A stretch of 64,000 nucleotides of DNA from Roseovarius sp. ZX-A-9. GTDB taxonomy: Bacteria; Pseudomonadota; Alphaproteobacteria; Rhodobacterales; Rhodobacteraceae. The notes under the pieces were generated by a model. The model saw nothing but the letters and a program-made list of their open reading frames with translations, did no database searches and was not told the origin of the DNA. Made by a program: the position numbers and the translations under genes. Positions 62,259 through 64,000 of this stretch are shown one piece after another. The DNA lies in assembly GCF_028369135.1 (NCBI RefSeq), contig NZ_JAPWHW010000007.1:1-64000 (forward strand). Direction: 5' to 3'. The stretch's first letter is position 1. Every line of letters starts with the position of its first letter.

Positions 62259-62999
62259 ATGAAAAAAGAAATTGCAGAAATATTTGGGACATTCGTTCTG
62301 GTTTTCTTCGGGGTTGGTTCCGCTGTCCTTGCCGGTGGCGGGATCGGCGTGGCTACCCCCATTTCCATCACCGGGATCAGCCTGGCATTCGGGATTTCGG
62401 TTGTCGCGATGGCCTATTCGATCGGGCAAGTGTCCGGGGCGCATCTCAACCCGGCGGTGTCGCTGGGCGCCATGGTGGCTGGCCGGATCGATTCAAAAAC
62501 ATTCATCAGCTATTCCATCGCGCAAACGCTGGGCGCGACCCTCGCGGCGCTTGCAGTCTTTCTGATCGCCAAAAACAGTTCTGGCGGGTTCGATATCGCT
62601 GCGAACGGGCTCGGCCAGAATGGATTTGGTGAAGGGTATGGCGGGGAGTTCAACCTGTTGGGCGCCTTCATCTTCGAGTTCGTGGCAACCATGGTCTTCA
62701 TCGTTGTCATCCTGGGTGTGACCGAAGAGAAGACAGGCTCGCCCATGCTTGCTGGTCTCGTGATCGGCTTGACGCTGACCATGATTCACCTTGTGGGTAT
62801 CACCGTGACAGGAACGTCGGTCAATCCGGCGCGCTCGATCGGGCCGGCCCTGTTTGTCGGTGGTACAGCCCTCGCACAGCTTTGGCTGTTCATCGTCGCG
62901 CCACTGCTTGGCGCATTGGCGGGCGGGATGCTGCATAAGCTCAAGGTGACATCGCCACCTGAGAACACGGAAGAAGTCGCATCAGGCAGCGAGGCGTAG
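62259..62999 (+). CDS. aqpZ: Aquaporin, AqpZ type (water channel)
   Basis: A 246-residue MIP-family channel with six spans and two half-helices. The two NPA loops are SGAHLNPAVS and GTSVNPARS. The selectivity-filter positions read like E. coli AqpZ: a phenylalanine in span 1, histidine in MIHLVGITV, and threonine/arginine next to the second NPA (SVNPAR), which predicts a water-specific rather than glycerol channel. Codon choice is less GC-biased than in the core genes. GAGAGG lies upstream of ATG 62259. Its link to the metal importer is not clear. Confidence 0.9.
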   Translation: MKKEIAEIFGTFVLVFFGVGSAVLAGGGIGVATPISITGISLAFGISVVAMAYSIGQVSGAHLNPAVSLGAMVAGRIDSKTFISYSIAQTLGATLAALAVFLIAKNSSGGFDIAANGLGQNGFGEGYGGEFNLLGAFIFEFVATMVFIVVILGVTEEKTGSPMLAGLVIGLTLTMIHLVGITVTGTSVNPARSIGPALFVGGTALAQLWLFIVAPLLGALAGGMLHKLKVTSPPENTEEVASGSEA

Positions 63000-63017
63000 T
63001 TTCACGTCGAAAAATGG

Positions 63018-63038
63018 CCGGGGGCAAAACGCCCCCGG
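63018..63038. terminator. Terminator hairpin between aqpZ and the DUF3299 gene
   Basis: CCGGGGGC (63018-63025) and GCCCCCGG (63031-63038) form a perfect 8-bp stem with an AAAAC loop in the gap between two convergent genes. Confidence 0.7.
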
Positions 63039-63112
63039 TTCAACATCCGAATTCAGGATGGCGGGCTGACCCGGAACCCGGCTGATCTTTCGCCCAAAGG
63101 GTTCAGGCGGCG

Positions 63113-63625
63113 TCACATCCACTCGTAAAGCTCGATCTCATCGACCTCGATCTCGTAGCCGATTTCAGCCAGGTTCGTGCTGATCGGGTTGACCTTGATC
63201 GTTCCGGTCACCCAGATCGCATCCCACATCGATTCACTCGGCCACGGGGTCTTTGTCGTGGCAAATACCAGTTGATTGGGCGGCGGCGGCGGGACGTGGA
63301 TACATGCGCCGACATAGGGTGTCAGAATAAACTCTGTAATGCCGGTCCCGCCCGTTTCGAGCGGGAGCATGTATCCCGGCATCTTGATCCGTGTTCCGTC
63401 AAGCGACAGGTTGAACTTCGTGGCGTTCTCGTCGAATTCGGGTAGCCATGTGTCGCTCTGTTCGTCCAGATTTCCGTCGCCAACGATTTCCGGATAGGGA
63501 ACGCCCGTCGGGATGAGATCCTCCCAGGTGATTTCGCGAACCGGGGCCGCAAGGGCCGGATGCCGCGCACAGAGGAGCGAAACACTTGCAAGGCCAAACA
63601 TGGCGGCGCGGCGGGACGTATTCAT
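63113..63625 (-). CDS. DUF3299-family exported protein
   Basis: A 170-residue protein with a Tat-like or Sec signal (NTSRRAAMFGLASVSLLC, cleavage near residue 26). The mature part has ITWEDLIPTG, IKMPGYMLPLE and FILTPYVGACIHVPPPPPNQLVF, the DUF3299 signature with one cysteine and histidine that could bind a metal. In Pseudomonas, from memory, a DUF3299 gene sits with MacB-like ABC genes in a zinc-starvation operon. Here an FtsX-like permease gene directly precedes it on the same strand. Confidence 0.88.
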   Translation of the reverse strand: MNTSRRAAMFGLASVSLLCARHPALAAPVREITWEDLIPTGVPYPEIVGDGNLDEQSDTWLPEFDENATKFNLSLDGTRIKMPGYMLPLETGGTGITEFILTPYVGACIHVPPPPPNQLVFATTKTPWPSESMWDAIWVTGTIKVNPISTNLAEIGYEIEVDEIELYEWM

Positions 63626-63645
63626 GTAAAACTCCTCCTTTTCAT

Positions 63646-64000
63646 TCAGCTTCTGACGGTCATGCCATCCGACAATGACAGCCTGTAGGCGCGAAGCGCG
63701 GGAAACAGGCTGGTCACGGCGGCCGCGAGGACAACGCCAAGCGCGACGACTGCTTCTCGGGATGACAGTGGCTCCATGGGCAAATACAGACCGAATGCAG
63801 CATCAACATATGGCCGGCCCACCCACAAGCCCGCGTAGAGCAGGCCGATCCCGAGCAGGACGGCGATCATGGCCATCAGGACCGCTTCCAGCATCAACAG
63901 CCCCATGATGGTCAGCGGCCTCGCGCCGACCGCGCGCAGGATCGCCATCTCTCGGCGGCGTTCGTTCAGCCCGGAAAAGATCATCGCGGCCATCCCCAGA
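63646..64000 (-). CDS. FtsX/MacB-type ABC transporter permease, C-terminal part (cut by right edge)
   Basis: The last 115-118 residues of an FtsX-like permease that continues past the right edge. NERRREMAILRAVGARPLTIMGLLMLEA is the conserved coupling segment before a membrane span, followed by two more spans and the typical end FPALRAYRLSLSDGMTVRS. Such permeases pair with a MacB/LolD-type ATPase, expected just outside the window. It lies 20 bp upstream of the DUF3299 gene and is probably in its operon. Confidence 0.88.
   Translation of the reverse strand, partial: LGMAAMIFSGLNERRREMAILRAVGARPLTIMGLLMLEAVLMAMIAVLLGIGLLYAGLWVGRPYVDAAFGLYLPMEPLSSREAVVALGVVLAAAVTSLFPALRAYRLSLSDGMTVRS

Overview
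The window reads as chromosomal DNA of an alphaproteobacterium of the Rhodobacterales, most likely the marine Roseobacter group. The evidence is high GC with strong third-position GC, a DMSP demethylase next to an AcuI-type acrylyl-CoA reductase, many small proteins recognised from memory as restricted to this order, a helicase/S4/FdxA/CarD gene run, and a histidine tRNA of the alphaproteobacterial type (no G-1, A73). I cannot name the genus.

Layout. 0-2.3 kb: a LuxR-type regulator cut by the left edge, a GNAT-Rnk fusion, and a scar of an IS3 transposase and a DNA-methylase fragment. 2.3-6.7 kb: a phosphonate-type ABC transporter operon (phnD-phnC-phnE-phnE) ending in a HAD hydrolase. 6.9-18.3 kb: a glycosyltransferase-like protein, MetY, a large PilM/PilP-like chimera, HppD with a divergent Lrp regulator, a Kef-type antiporter, and CobT/CobS. 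18.4-24.8 kb: CarD, FdxA, an S4 protein, a Suv3-like helicase, a TPR protein, SCP2 and a lipase-like hydrolase. 25-34.2 kb: PepF, a small zinc-finger protein, an esterase, RpoH, RluD, tRNA-His, a porin, MmcB, and an unmarked 6S RNA gene at about 33538-33704.

34.3-47.5 kb, minus strand: mraZ-rsmH-ftsL-ftsI-murE-murF-mraY, then an inserted tandem-repeat TPR gene, then murD-ribBX-ribH-nusB. This joins peptidoglycan precursor synthesis and division to riboflavin synthesis and antitermination. 48.2-53.2 kb: acuI, dmdA, dinB, a DUF1326/DUF2182 pair and a divergent GntR regulator, a DMSP-catabolism neighbourhood. 53.2-58.4 kb: 5-formyl-THF cyclo-ligase, PurA, SecG and PyrG. 58.5-64 kb: a metal-uptake-like block with a DUF2946-like protein, a FecBCD-type importer, an AqpZ-type aquaporin, DUF3299 and an FtsX-like permease cut by the right edge.

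Points most worth a second look: the 6S RNA gene with promoter and perfect closing stem; three intergenic arrays of an 11-bp direct repeat (about GATACCGACGT) in exact helical phase, two of them 70-76 bp upstream of pepF and murD; the GNAT-Rnk fusion; the PilM/PilP chimera; the near-identical TPR array inside the cell-wall operon; a palindrome abutting the start codon of the GntR regulator; and the possible zinc/iron-starvation block at the right end. No CRISPR array or prophage was seen. All family assignments come from reading translations by eye; no database search was run.
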